Positions 35,304 to 43,962 of a stretch of DNA of 64,000 nucleotides are shown piece by piece (within the stretch, counting starts at the first letter, position 1; each line of letters begins with the position of its first letter). Source of the stretch: Rhodococcus sp. 06-462-5 (lineage in GTDB: Bacteria; Actinomycetota; Actinomycetes; Mycobacteriales; Mycobacteriaceae). Below the pieces are notes generated by a model. The model was not told the origin of the DNA. It was given only the letters and a program-made list of their open reading frames with translations, and searched no databases. The position numbers and the translations under genes are program-made. The DNA lies in NCBI RefSeq assembly GCF_002258315.1, contig NZ_NOYD01000008.1, forward strand, positions 150,645 to 214,644, written 5' to 3'.

Positions 35304-36250
35304 GCGGTCACCTCCATCTCGGTGGAGCGGACGGGACCGTCGACGCGGTCGGCGCCGGTGCCGGTGACGGCCAGAACGGACTGCTCCAGACTCATCTGCT
35401 GCGGGCTCAACTCGCTCACCCGGACCCCACCTTCGACGAGCAGTCGATTGAGCAGGGCCGAATCCGGGTGTTCGATCACGAGCTGCTGCCCTTCACGGTG
35501 GAGCACGGTGGCGTTCTGGACTCCGGAGAGCACGGTGACGGCCTCGGCCGGGTCCGGCGTGCTCACGAGTACTCGGCCGGTGGGCTGTTGGAACGCCGAG
35601 AGCTGATCCTGCAGAACGAGGCGACCCCGATCGAGCACTCCCACTCGGTCGCACAGTTGCTCCACCTCGGCCAGCAGGTGGCTCGAGAGGAACACCGTGG
35701 TGCCCTTCGCATGCAGCTCGAGGAGCAACTCGCGAATCTCCAGGATTCCCTGTGGGTCGAGACCGTTGGTCGGCTCGTCGAGGATCAGCAGCTCGGGGGT
35801 GCGCATGAGCGCCGCGGCCAAGCCGAGGCGCTGCCGCATGCCGAGCGAGTACTGCTTGACCGGTCTGCGTCCCACGCCGGCAAGGCCCACCTGCTCGAGG
35901 GCTTCGCCGACGCGGGCGTTTCTGGTGCGCCGGGACCCACCCGGCCCGGCCGCGTCGAGCAGCGTGAGATTTCGGCGTCCGGAGAGGTTGGGGTAGGCGG
36001 CTGGGTTCTCGATCAGCGCCCCCACCCGAGGCAGCACGCTCCTGCGTCGCCGTGGCATCTCCTCGCCGAGCACCTGCATCTGCCCGGAGGTCGCCAGGAC
36101 CAGCCCGAGCAGCATCCGCACGGTCGTCGTCTTACCGGAGCCGTTCGCACCGACGAAGCCGTAGATGTCGCCGGCGCGCACGTCGAGGTCGACGCCGTCG
36201 ACTGCCCGCACCGATCCGTAGCTCTTGGTCAGGCCGGTCGTGCGGATCAT
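35300..36250 (-). CDS. ABC-2 type exporter ATPase
   Basis: 316 residues. Walker A GANGSGKTTT (about 36-45), Q loop, signature YSLGMRQRLGLA, Walker B LLILDEPTNGLDP, H-loop SSHLLAEVE. The C-terminal 80 residues resemble the accessory domain of drug/antibiotic exporters (CcmA/DrrA type). ATG 36250 overlaps the upstream RseB-like gene by four bases. Substrate unknown; family members export drugs, lipids or polysaccharides. Confidence 0.92.
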   Translation of the reverse strand: MIRTTGLTKSYGSVRAVDGVDLDVRAGDIYGFVGANGSGKTTTVRMLLGLVLATSGQMQVLGEEMPRRRRSVLPRVGALIENPAAYPNLSGRRNLTLLDAAGPGGSRRTRNARVGEALEQVGLAGVGRRPVKQYSLGMRQRLGLAAALMRTPELLILDEPTNGLDPQGILEIRELLLELHAKGTTVFLSSHLLAEVEQLCDRVGVLDRGRLVLQDQLSAFQQPTGRVLVSTPDPAEAVTVLSGVQNATVLHREGQQLVIEHPDSALLNRLLVEGGVRVSELSPQQMSLEQSVLAVTGTGADRVDGPVRSTEMEVTA

Positions 36251-37338
36251 GTGGCTGCTCCTTCGAGCTGCTGGGCGGCGGTGGCCAGGGTTTGCGCGGT
36301 GACGGTGCCGGAGAGCAGGTAGCGACGCCGGTCAGCGGTGGGCTCGGTGATCAGGACGTTGAGCGGGCCGATCGTCAGAGCGACGCTGCTGCCGCTGACG
36401 ACCGCGCCCGGCGCGGCCCGCAGCTGATCGAGGAGCCCGCGCGCGGCGCGACGCGGTAGCGGAGCGGCGATCAGCTCTGTCACGCCTCGGCCGTAGATTC
36501 CCACCGCACCCTGGACTCCGCGGTCCCTCAGATCGAGTCCCGACAGAGTCGAAGGGAGACGAGCAGAGTCGATCCCGTCGGCGAACGAGGCGATGTCGAG
36601 ACCGTCCTGCTGCTGCACATCGGTACCCGGCGGCGGGACGAAACGGACGGTGTCGGCGTCGGGGGTCGCGGAGGAGAAGTCGAGGAACGCGGTGCTGACG
36701 ATGGGGCGAGCGACCCCGTCGCCCAGCACGTCGACCTGTAGTGGAAGCCCGCTGTCGGGGTCGGCCCACACGTCGACCTCGGTGATCGTGCTCTGCGGTT
36801 CACTCGGGATCAGCCGCAGGCCGGGGGCGTCGCGGCCGGCAATCCGACGAGTCGGTAGTCGAGTGACCTCGTCGGCGGTCGCCTCGCTGAGCAACCGCTG
36901 CCCGAGCTCCGGGGGTAGCAGGTCGGCTTGGCGAGGCAGGCGCAGACTCGGCTCGGGGACGGGGGTCACCACGGCCGTGTTCTGTTCGTAGTCCCAGCTC
37001 CACAGCCGAGCCGGGCTCCGGTAGAGACCGCGCTCTCCGGCGAGGCGCACGGTGTCGACGCGCCAGCTGTCCGGGGCGCGATACCAAGCGCGCAAAGTCG
37101 TGGTGTCGCCCAGCAAGTCCGGAAGTCCGCCGAGACCGTCGGTGACCGGCAGGGTGACACCGCCGACCGCCTGGGCGTAGCCCGAATACGGGGTCGCGGT
37201 GGAGGACTGGACGCGGGAGAGCAGTTCGGCCGCATCGATGTCCGACGCGTCGACAGGCCAGCGCTCGATCACCGAGGGCGTGGCGACGAGCACGGCGATG
37301 CCGAGTACCACCGCCAGCCACCGCCACTTTTTGTGCAC
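36247..37338 (-). CDS. Exported RseB/LolA-like protein, first gene of the ABC-2 operon
   Basis: 363 residues. The N-terminus MHKKWRWLAVVLGIAVLVATPSV is a signal/anchor helix. The body is beta-rich with the pattern of MucB/RseB-LolA half-barrels: AELLSRVQSSTATPYSGYAQ, then WYRAPDSWRVDTVRLAGERG, a LWSWDYEQNTAVV strand and DVWADPDSGLPLQVDV. Such folds bind lipids or sense envelope state. Overlap with the ATPase by ATGA indicates that the three genes act together, possibly as a lipid exporter with an extracytoplasmic carrier; that is inference. Confidence 0.8.
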   Translation of the reverse strand: MHKKWRWLAVVLGIAVLVATPSVIERWPVDASDIDAAELLSRVQSSTATPYSGYAQAVGGVTLPVTDGLGGLPDLLGDTTTLRAWYRAPDSWRVDTVRLAGERGLYRSPARLWSWDYEQNTAVVTPVPEPSLRLPRQADLLPPELGQRLLSEATADEVTRLPTRRIAGRDAPGLRLIPSEPQSTITEVDVWADPDSGLPLQVDVLGDGVARPIVSTAFLDFSSATPDADTVRFVPPPGTDVQQQDGLDIASFADGIDSARLPSTLSGLDLRDRGVQGAVGIYGRGVTELIAAPLPRRAARGLLDQLRAAPGAVVSGSSVALTIGPLNVLITEPTADRRRYLLSGTVTAQTLATAAQQLEGAAT

Positions 37339-37395
37339 TCCATCGACCGTACGGACGTACCCGTTGTGCTGCAGGTGAGCGATACAAAGCCTGCC

Positions 37396-38493
37396 TCAGT
37401 GGACGAGTACGAACTTCGCGAGACCGTAACTCACACCGTTGATCTGGAGCTCGATCGAGTGCGGGCCTGGGTAGTACTTCCGTGTGGTCAACGTCTTGAA
37501 CGAGTGTTGCCGCGCAACGTCGACGCTCTCGTCGGGGGCGATCGTTTTCGTCGTCAACTTGAACGTCTTCCCCGTCACCCCACCGTTGGCTTTGGTGTGG
37601 TGGACGATGTAGTCGATCGCGACCTTGGCCGGTTCGGTGCCGACGTTGCGGATCGAAGCATCGAAGCGCACGCTCTCACCGATCCGTAGCTCGGCGACAT
37701 CGAGGGTGGGGCCTGTCACCTCCAAGTCGGCCGGAGCGAACCCCAGCAGGGCAAGCGCATCGGCATTTCCGTTCTTGATCACCGTCCGAAGCGCATGTCG
37801 CACGAGCCGGTCGGTGTGCGCGTCCGGGTCGTCGAGCCACCGGGCCGCGGTCCGGACGACCAAGTCCGGGACGTCCCGGCTGAAGTCGTTGAGGTGGTTG
37901 GCTACCGACCGCCGAACGTAGTCGCTGTCGTCCCGATAGAGCCTGTCCAGAATCGGTACCGTCACGCCCGGCCGCGCAAGAATCTCGGGAACCCGCACCG
38001 ACCACGGCAGGTAGGGCCGGGTGCCTTCCGATGCCAGACGACGCACGTGCTCGTCCGAGGACTGCGTCCATTCGAGCGCTGTTCCGAGAGCCCGATCCAG
38101 ATCGGCTCGTAGGAACGTGCGGATGGCGAACTCCGAGCTGAGTCGGCCGGTGAGTTCGGCCAGCAGCGACATTCCGTCGTCGAACGCGGCGGATGTCTGT
38201 TCGTCGACGGCCTTCATGGCCACGGCGCTCGTGACCGGCCAGATCGACCAGCCCTGAAAATCCGGATCCTCCGCAGCCTGTCTGATGGTGCGAGCGAACT
38301 CCGCGTAATCGCCGGGCAATCCCACGAGAAGGGCATCGCGCAGTAGATCGGCGCGCGCCCGAAGCGCGAGCGGTCCCAACTGATCGACCGATCCTGTCAG
38401 CAGCGACAGATCAGCACTCGGTGCGGCGTTGCGAATGGTCCGAAGCAGCGTGCGAGCCGCGTCCGGGCCGATGAGTTCGTCGGCAAAGGGCAT
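37396..38493 (-). CDS. AlkC-type DNA alkylation-repair glycosylase with Ig-like tail
   Basis: 365 residues. The N-terminal two-thirds are ALK/HEAT-like helical repeats, with WSIWPVTSAVAMKAVDE, SSEFAIRTFLR and HVRRLASEGTRPYLPW (the RRLASEGxRPxLPW block is characteristic of AlkC). YVRRSVANHLNDFSRD follows. The last about 100 residues are beta-rich (GESVRFDASIRNVGTEPAKVAIDYIVHH) and fit the Ig-like domain of the AlkC subfamily that has one. Family members excise 3-methyladenine-type lesions. It lies next to genes for a membrane protein, a photoproduct-lyase-like enzyme and a catalase, a DNA-damage/oxidative setting. Confidence 0.87.
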   Translation of the reverse strand: MPFADELIGPDAARTLLRTIRNAAPSADLSLLTGSVDQLGPLALRARADLLRDALLVGLPGDYAEFARTIRQAAEDPDFQGWSIWPVTSAVAMKAVDEQTSAAFDDGMSLLAELTGRLSSEFAIRTFLRADLDRALGTALEWTQSSDEHVRRLASEGTRPYLPWSVRVPEILARPGVTVPILDRLYRDDSDYVRRSVANHLNDFSRDVPDLVVRTAARWLDDPDAHTDRLVRHALRTVIKNGNADALALLGFAPADLEVTGPTLDVAELRIGESVRFDASIRNVGTEPAKVAIDYIVHHTKANGGVTGKTFKLTTKTIAPDESVDVARQHSFKTLTTRKYYPGPHSIELQINGVSYGLAKFVLVH

Positions 38494-38587
38494 GGAAGCT
38501 TCTTACCCGAGATCCATGAGCAGCGAAATTCTTGGAGCTGAATTGGAGGGGCCTTGCGTCGATGGTCGGGCTGTACAGTCCGACGCT

Positions 38588-39196
38588 ATGTCCGGGGTAT
38601 CGAGGTTTCGAGACAAGGCCTGGCCGTGGTCGGTGCTGTTCTGGTGCACGGTTCCATTCTCTTTGTACGCAGCACTGTTTGCGCTCACCGACGAGTGGTG
38701 GTGGACGGCTGTCGTGACTGCTGTGGCCGTCGTTGCCCTCGGTGCATGGGCAGTGCGCTATCCCGAAATATCGATGGGCCGGACACGGCAGATCTGGCGG
38801 TGGACGTCCGCCGTCGTACTCGCCGTCTGCGCTCTCGGCCTGTTCGTCATTGCAGGCAGAGAAGTGTTGGGAGATAAAAGCAGTCGCGTTGGTGACTCTT
38901 CCGATCCACGGAGGGTCGCGTGCGGGTCGGTGTTGGACCCGAGGCCGAACGACATGCTCACCGCAGACTTTCCGGAGGACTTTCCCGTCGAGGCGCGTGA
39001 GCAACTGGGGCCGATATCGACGGACAGCTTGGCGAGGCGGTGTTCCGATCGACTCGACACATCGTCGAATTTCGGAATCGCGACCGCCTTGGGTGCGGCG
39101 CAGCTTGCCGTGCGCGCGATGGTGCATCTCAGGCGGCGGAAGTATCAGGATCTGAGCTGCGGCTATCGGGAAGGTTTGACCATCCCCGAGCGTTGA
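38588..39196 (+). CDS. Membrane protein of unknown function
   Basis: 202 residues from ATG 38588 (MSGVSRFRDKAW). Three hydrophobic helices occur at about 13-32, 38-55 and 70-92, then a soluble domain with several Cys/Asp residues (RVACGSVLDPRPNDM; RRCSDRLD) facing outside. A longer open frame upstream would run into the divergent AlkC gene and is rejected. It ends 9 bases before the radical SAM gene, so the two may be co-transcribed. No family recognised. Confidence 0.75.
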   Translation: MSGVSRFRDKAWPWSVLFWCTVPFSLYAALFALTDEWWWTAVVTAVAVVALGAWAVRYPEISMGRTRQIWRWTSAVVLAVCALGLFVIAGREVLGDKSSRVGDSSDPRRVACGSVLDPRPNDMLTADFPEDFPVEAREQLGPISTDSLARRCSDRLDTSSNFGIATALGAAQLAVRAMVHLRRRKYQDLSCGYREGLTIPER

Positions 39197-39205
39197 CCGG
39201 AGGTA

Positions 39206-40297
39206 ATGGACAACGTTCTCTCTGCCCCTACTCGAATCTGGACGCCCTCTCGCGTCCTGGTCACCCGGTCTGCGTCCGAGCTTCCCCATACCGCGGAGAT
39301 CATCCGTCGATGCGAAGCAGCCGGAGTGACCGAGATCGATGTGTTGCCGGGGGACCGTCTGATCGGCCTGCGCGGTGAGTCCGAGCGGGAGACCTATGCG
39401 CGTGCCAAGACGACGATGGCGGTGGTGGTGGCACCGCCGAGTGTGCTGAAACCACAACCGATTCCGCCGAGTGCGGATTGGCGTATCGATCTGGCGAAGG
39501 GGTGCCCGGCGCACTGTCAGTACTGCTATCTGGCGGGCTCGTTGTCCGGGCCGCCGATCACCAGGGTGTTCGCCAACATCGACGACGTCCTGGCCGGTAT
39601 CGGCACCCATGCCGGCCGCGGCACCATCACCTCGGGAACCGAGGAGCGTGGACACGAGGGCACCACGTTCGAACTCTCCTGCTACACCGACCCTTTGGGA
39701 ATCGAGCACGTGACGGGATCGCTCGCCGAGGCCGTGCGCAGGGTGGGCGCAGGAACCTACGGCGACGACGTGTCGCTGCGCTTCACCACCAAGTTCGACG
39801 ACGTCACCGAGTTGGTGACGCTCGGTCACGGTCGACGAACCCGAGTTCGACTGTCGGTCAACGCCGATGACATCGCCCATCGATTCGAGGGTGGAACCGC
39901 GAGGATGCCTGCTCGGATCGAGGCGCTGAGACAGTTGGCTCTCGCTGGGTATCGAGTGGGACTGACCATCGCTCCGATCATGCCGATTCCGCAGTGGCGC
40001 GAACAATACGGCCGATTGCTCTCGAACGTCGCCGACGCGGTGCGCGGCATCCCTGATCTCGACCTGACCGCCGAGATCATCACTCATCGATTCACGCCGT
40101 CCAGCAAGGACGTGCTGTTGAGTTGGTACCCGGGGACGAAGCTCGAGATGGACGAAAGTGCCCGCACGGCAAAGAGAAACAAGTTCGGCGGTGTGAAGTA
40201 CGTCTACCCCAAGGACACTATGACCGAGATGCGTACGTGGTTCGTCGAAGAACTCGACTCCGTGCTCCCCGACGCGCAGCTTCTCTATTGGACGTGA
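39206..40297 (+). CDS. Spore-photoproduct-lyase-family radical SAM protein
   Basis: 363 residues. The radical SAM [4Fe-4S] motif is CPAHCQYC, giving the C-x3-C-x2-C spacing, preceded by IDLAKG and followed by YLAGSLSGPP, as in SplB. Later segments FTTKFDDV, RLSVNADDI, GLTIAPIMP and HRFTPSSKD match the SPL barrel. True SPL repairs the thymine spore photoproduct; this organism is not a spore former, so the family member may act on another UV lesion. ATG 39206 has GGAGG only three bases upstream, a tight spacing. It sits beside AlkC and Mn-catalase genes. Confidence 0.87.
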   Translation: MDNVLSAPTRIWTPSRVLVTRSASELPHTAEIIRRCEAAGVTEIDVLPGDRLIGLRGESERETYARAKTTMAVVVAPPSVLKPQPIPPSADWRIDLAKGCPAHCQYCYLAGSLSGPPITRVFANIDDVLAGIGTHAGRGTITSGTEERGHEGTTFELSCYTDPLGIEHVTGSLAEAVRRVGAGTYGDDVSLRFTTKFDDVTELVTLGHGRRTRVRLSVNADDIAHRFEGGTARMPARIEALRQLALAGYRVGLTIAPIMPIPQWREQYGRLLSNVADAVRGIPDLDLTAEIITHRFTPSSKDVLLSWYPGTKLEMDESARTAKRNKFGGVKYVYPKDTMTEMRTWFVEELDSVLPDAQLLYWT

Positions 40298-40352
40298 AGA
40301 AGCGCGGCCTCCACCGGCGTGCGGTGGAGGCCGGGCTACGAAAGAGAAAGTC

Positions 40353-41303
40353 TTACTTCATCTTTCCGAACGTGGCGTCGATGTCTGCCATCTCCATCTC
40401 GGCGGTCTGCTGAATCAGCTCCATGAGGTCGGTGTCCAGTCCGGGCGCGAACTCCTCCAGCCGTTCCGGTGAGATTTCCATCGGAGCGCCGGCGGGAGCC
40501 TGCTCGCTCGCATCGAGATTCGTGCCGTCCTTCGAAGGGGACATGCCCTGGAAGATGCGGCCGGCCTCGGATGCGCCGGTCAGGTCGAAGCTGTACTGCT
40601 TGCTCTGCAAACCGAGTTCGACCAACTTCTGGACCTCGGGGAACTTTTCGGCGTTGGTCTTGGGGATCGGTAGTGTCTTCTTCCAGTCGACACCCAGAGT
40701 CTCCAGTGCCTTCGCGTAGCCGTTCTCGTGAGCCTGGTCGCGCACGATCAGGTACGAAATGGTCGAGCGCGCAGCCTTGTTGGCGGTCATCTCGTACATG
40801 CGGCACTTCTGCAGGCGGCCGGTCGACTCGAGCATGAGGTTGTACATCAGGTCGAGGACCAGGTTGCCGGAGTTGTAGACGTAGCTACCGCTCCACGGGT
40901 TGCCGACGGAGTCGACAGGCAGTGCGCCCTGTGCGCCGACGAGGTAGTGGTGGATATTGCCCTGCGACAGAGCAAGATCGAGCGGAGTTGCTCCGCCGGC
41001 GCCAGGCGTGTCGAGAGGATCGCTCACCTTGCCCTGGTACTCCGGCGAGCCGTCGAGCAGACGCGAGATGGTGGTGCCGATCAACTCGACGTGGCTGATC
41101 TCCTCGGTGCCGATGCCCTGGATGAGGTCGCGATACGGCTTGGCTGCGGCACCGCGAAAGTTCATGGCCTGAAACAGGTACTGCATCATCGTGCGCATCT
41201 CGCCGAACTGTCCTCCGAGGCCCTCCTGGAGGGCGTTCGCGGCGGCGGGATCGGGCTCGTCGGTGGCGATATCGTGAATGAGTGATTGAACGTGCAGGTA
41301 CAT
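40353..41303 (-). CDS. Manganese catalase
   Basis: 316 residues of the non-haem, di-manganese catalase family. The ferritin-like four-helix part carries the ligands: Glu in GEMRTMMQYLFQAMNFRG, the EEISHVELI motif (Glu and His), and ESTGRLQKCRMYEMT with DQAHENGYAKALE (second Glu/His set). It is longer than the Lactobacillus enzyme by an acidic C-terminal tail. ATG 41303 has GGAGGTTCTT directly upstream. It decomposes hydrogen peroxide in the cytosol, independent of haem. Convergent to the photoproduct-lyase-like gene. Confidence 0.93.
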   Translation of the reverse strand: MYLHVQSLIHDIATDEPDPAAANALQEGLGGQFGEMRTMMQYLFQAMNFRGAAAKPYRDLIQGIGTEEISHVELIGTTISRLLDGSPEYQGKVSDPLDTPGAGGATPLDLALSQGNIHHYLVGAQGALPVDSVGNPWSGSYVYNSGNLVLDLMYNLMLESTGRLQKCRMYEMTANKAARSTISYLIVRDQAHENGYAKALETLGVDWKKTLPIPKTNAEKFPEVQKLVELGLQSKQYSFDLTGASEAGRIFQGMSPSKDGTNLDASEQAPAGAPMEISPERLEEFAPGLDTDLMELIQQTAEMEMADIDATFGKMK

Positions 41304-41493
41304 AAGAACCTCCGAATCGCGACCAGCAGAGTTGCTGCGCTCAACCAGTGGGTGCCCTGCATGTCTGCACTCGAACCCTGGGCCCCCCTCTGCATGCCCG
41401 TCGACCAGGCGATCTATTCCCTGCCGAGTGCCCGGTGATTAATCGGGCTCGTAGAGGTCAGTACCCACGATCCCATCGGACTTCAGGAGTGAC

Positions 41494-42051
41494 ATGGCAA
41501 TTCTGACGTACAACATGCACGTTTCTCTCGACGGCTTCATCGAGAATTCGGCAGGCAATCTCGACTTCTCCATGCCCGACGAGGAGTCTCATCGATTCTC
41601 GAACCGGCAGACGGAGGCCACTGCTGCTTTTCTCTTCGGGCGTCGACTGTACGAGGCCATGGAGGATTACTGGACGGACCCGCTTCGAGCGGAGGGCGAC
41701 GACGTCGAGGCGGAGTTCGCGCGACTGTATGTGGACACCCCGCGGATCGTCTTCTCCGACACTCTCGATTCGGTGGCCGACGGGTGCCGATTGGTGCGCA
41801 GTGCCGATGCTGTCGCCGAGGTCCAGCGTCTGAAACGGGAGACCGAGGGGACGTTGGCCGTGGGCGGTGCCGCATTGGCAGAGTCGTTGGTCGACGAGAT
41901 CGATCAGTTCGAGGTCATCCTCCTGCCGACCATTCTGGGCGGTGGCAAACCGTATTTTCCGGCCGGTCATCGCCTCGACCTGACACTTGCGGAGCAGAAG
42001 GTATTCGCCGCGTCGGGGTGGCTGTATTTGCGTTACAGCGTGTCTCGCTGA
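41494..42051 (+). CDS. Dihydrofolate-reductase-like (RibD C-terminal) protein
   Basis: 185 residues of the RibD_C family. MAILTYNMHVSLDGFIE is the diagnostic N-terminus; SRFSNRQ-like FSNRQTEATAAFLFGRRLYEAM is the DHFR-like helix; the Rossmann-type GTLAVGGAALAESLVDEIDQFEVILLPTILGGGKPYF follows. NADPH-dependent reductases of this family act on pteridine, pyrimidine or unknown substrates. AGGAG lies 7 bases before ATG 41494. Monocistronic. Confidence 0.9.
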   Translation: MAILTYNMHVSLDGFIENSAGNLDFSMPDEESHRFSNRQTEATAAFLFGRRLYEAMEDYWTDPLRAEGDDVEAEFARLYVDTPRIVFSDTLDSVADGCRLVRSADAVAEVQRLKRETEGTLAVGGAALAESLVDEIDQFEVILLPTILGGGKPYFPAGHRLDLTLAEQKVFAASGWLYLRYSVSR

Positions 42052-42171
42052 CATCTCGCAGGTACGGGGCCGGGTTGGGATAACCTCGCGGCACGACACC
42101 GGCGGGTGGTTCGTCCGCTTTCGTCGGTCCCGGCCCACACCCAGCAGTTCAAGACCCCGCGGAGGTCATCG

Positions 42172-42231
42172 ATGCCGCACTCCCATTTCGACGCGGATCC
42201 GAACGCGACCGACAGTGAGTCCGACGCATGA
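42172..42231 (+). CDS. Short leader ORF coupled to the diguanylate cyclase gene
   Basis: A 19-codon frame (MPHSHFDADPNATDSESDA) with a strong ribosome-binding site GGAGG at 42161-42165, 6 bases before ATG 42172. Its TGA overlaps the start of the next gene as ATGA (42228-42231). It is acidic, has no hydrophobic helix and no known homologue. Likely a translational-coupling leader, since the cyclase start has no ribosome-binding site of its own. Confidence 0.6.
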   Translation: MPHSHFDADPNATDSESDA

Positions 42232-43934
42232 GCGGTTGGCTCTGGGTCGTGATCCTGAACGTGATCACTGCGTCGGCGTACCTCGGGATCGTGCTGTTCA
42301 TCGTTCGGGGGCTGCGTCGTACCGCCCAGCTTCGGAAGAACCGACTGGCACTCGCAACCGCCGCCATCTTCACCACCTGCGCGGCTCACCACGTGTTGCA
42401 TGCGGTTCACCTGCTCGCAGGGGCCGGGCACGGCGAACACACCGGCGGGGGAACGATCGCGATCATGCGAGAGTCCATGGGCGGCGGTCTCGATGTCGTC
42501 GTGACCTTGTCGACCGCGTTGGCAGGTGTCCTGTATCTGGGAATGCGCCGCTCCTACGGGCCACTGCTTCGTTCGCCGGCGATGTTCGACGATGCCAGTG
42601 AGGCTCGGTACCGGCAGCTCGCCGCGAACCTGCCCCACACGACGGTGTTCATCGTCGACCGTGATCTTCGATTCGTCCTGGTCGAGGGTGCCGATCTGGT
42701 CGCCGAGGGCTACGACCCGCGCCGCATGGAAGGGAAGTTGCTCGAGGACACGGTGCCACCGGCGGTCTTGGCTCACATCGAGCCGTACTACCGGGCAGCT
42801 GTCGCGGGCGAGGAATCCTCGTTCGATTCCGTCAGCGCCGGGACCGGAAGAGTCTTCCAGGTCCGAGCCCGGCCGCTGCGCGACGAGGCCGATGCCATCG
42901 TCGGTGCCATGGTGCTGTCGGAGGACGTGACGGCCGAGCGTGAGGCGCGGGCGGAGCTGGATCGGGCGCGAGCATTTCGCGACGCCGTATTGACCGCGTC
43001 GCCGGATATCGCGACGGTCGTCGATGTCGACACAGGGCGTGTGAACTGGGCATCGCGTAGCCTCTGTGCGTTGCTCGGTAGCCCGACCACCGACGGTGCT
43101 GCGCGTCGAAACGATGCAGATGCACCGCCCGACGGTGCCGAGGATTCGTTGGACTTCGCAGTGGTCCCGGAGGACCTCCCCATTGTCGCGGCGGCCGACC
43201 AGGACGCTGCATCGTTGGCAGACGGGGAAACCCTCACGACCCAGTACCGAGTGCGTGGCCTCAGCGGTGAGACCAGGTGGCTGTCGCGTCGAACCACGCC
43301 CTTCCGCCGGGGGCCGTCAGGGGAAGTGCTGCAGGTGCTTTCGGTGCTTCGCGAGGTGACCGACGTCGTCGAGGCCGAGCGTGCTCTCGAACGTGCGGCG
43401 CTGCAGGATCCGTTGACGGGACTACCCAATCGGATGCTGCTGTTGGACCGGATCGGATCTGCGATCGATCGGGGCGCGCGCATCGGCACCGCCGCGGTGG
43501 TGCTGTTCTGCGACCTGGACGGTTTCAAGAGCGTGAACGACAGCGGCGGGCATGCGGCGGGCGACGCGGTGTTGGTCGAGGTGGCGCGGCGTCTGCGCGC
43601 GGTACTGCGAACCGACGACTTCATCGCCCGAGTGGGCGGTGACGAATTCGTCCTGGTCCTCGACGCCCAGATGGAAGACCCGGCCTCGGACGCGGACGGT
43701 CTCGCCGGCAGCGTGTCCGCGAGGATCAGGGCCGCGCTGTCCTCGGCCATCGAGTTCGAGGGACAGCAGTACGAGGTGTCGGCGAGCATCGGAATGGTTC
43801 TGGCTCGCAGGGGTGCCACTGCGCAGGACGTGCTTCGGGACGCGGATTCCGCGATGTACCGGGCCAAGCAGCGGGGCAAGGATCGAGTCGAATTGTTCGA
43901 CGATTCGCAGGAAGTTGTCGCTTCTGTCGAATAG
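42228..43934 (+). CDS. Membrane diguanylate cyclase with two PAS domains
   Basis: 568 residues. Three hydrophobic helices occur in residues 1-107 (WLWVVILNVITASAYLGIVLFIV first), with His-rich AAHHVLHAVHLL in between that could bind haem or metal. PAS1 spans about 125-235, PAS2 about 245-385 with ETRWLSRRTTPF, and GGDEF about 390-560. The active motif is VGGDEFVLV, and RTDD lies five residues before GGDEF, matching the RxxD product-inhibition site. It synthesises cyclic di-GMP in response to a signal sensed by membrane/PAS parts. No EAL domain is present. Translation is coupled to the leader ORF. Confidence 0.93.
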   Translation: MSGWLWVVILNVITASAYLGIVLFIVRGLRRTAQLRKNRLALATAAIFTTCAAHHVLHAVHLLAGAGHGEHTGGGTIAIMRESMGGGLDVVVTLSTALAGVLYLGMRRSYGPLLRSPAMFDDASEARYRQLAANLPHTTVFIVDRDLRFVLVEGADLVAEGYDPRRMEGKLLEDTVPPAVLAHIEPYYRAAVAGEESSFDSVSAGTGRVFQVRARPLRDEADAIVGAMVLSEDVTAEREARAELDRARAFRDAVLTASPDIATVVDVDTGRVNWASRSLCALLGSPTTDGAARRNDADAPPDGAEDSLDFAVVPEDLPIVAAADQDAASLADGETLTTQYRVRGLSGETRWLSRRTTPFRRGPSGEVLQVLSVLREVTDVVEAERALERAALQDPLTGLPNRMLLLDRIGSAIDRGARIGTAAVVLFCDLDGFKSVNDSGGHAAGDAVLVEVARRLRAVLRTDDFIARVGGDEFVLVLDAQMEDPASDADGLAGSVSARIRAALSSAIEFEGQQYEVSASIGMVLARRGATAQDVLRDADSAMYRAKQRGKDRVELFDDSQEVVASVE

Positions 43935-43962
43935 GCGATCGCGCGCATCGCACAATGAACGC

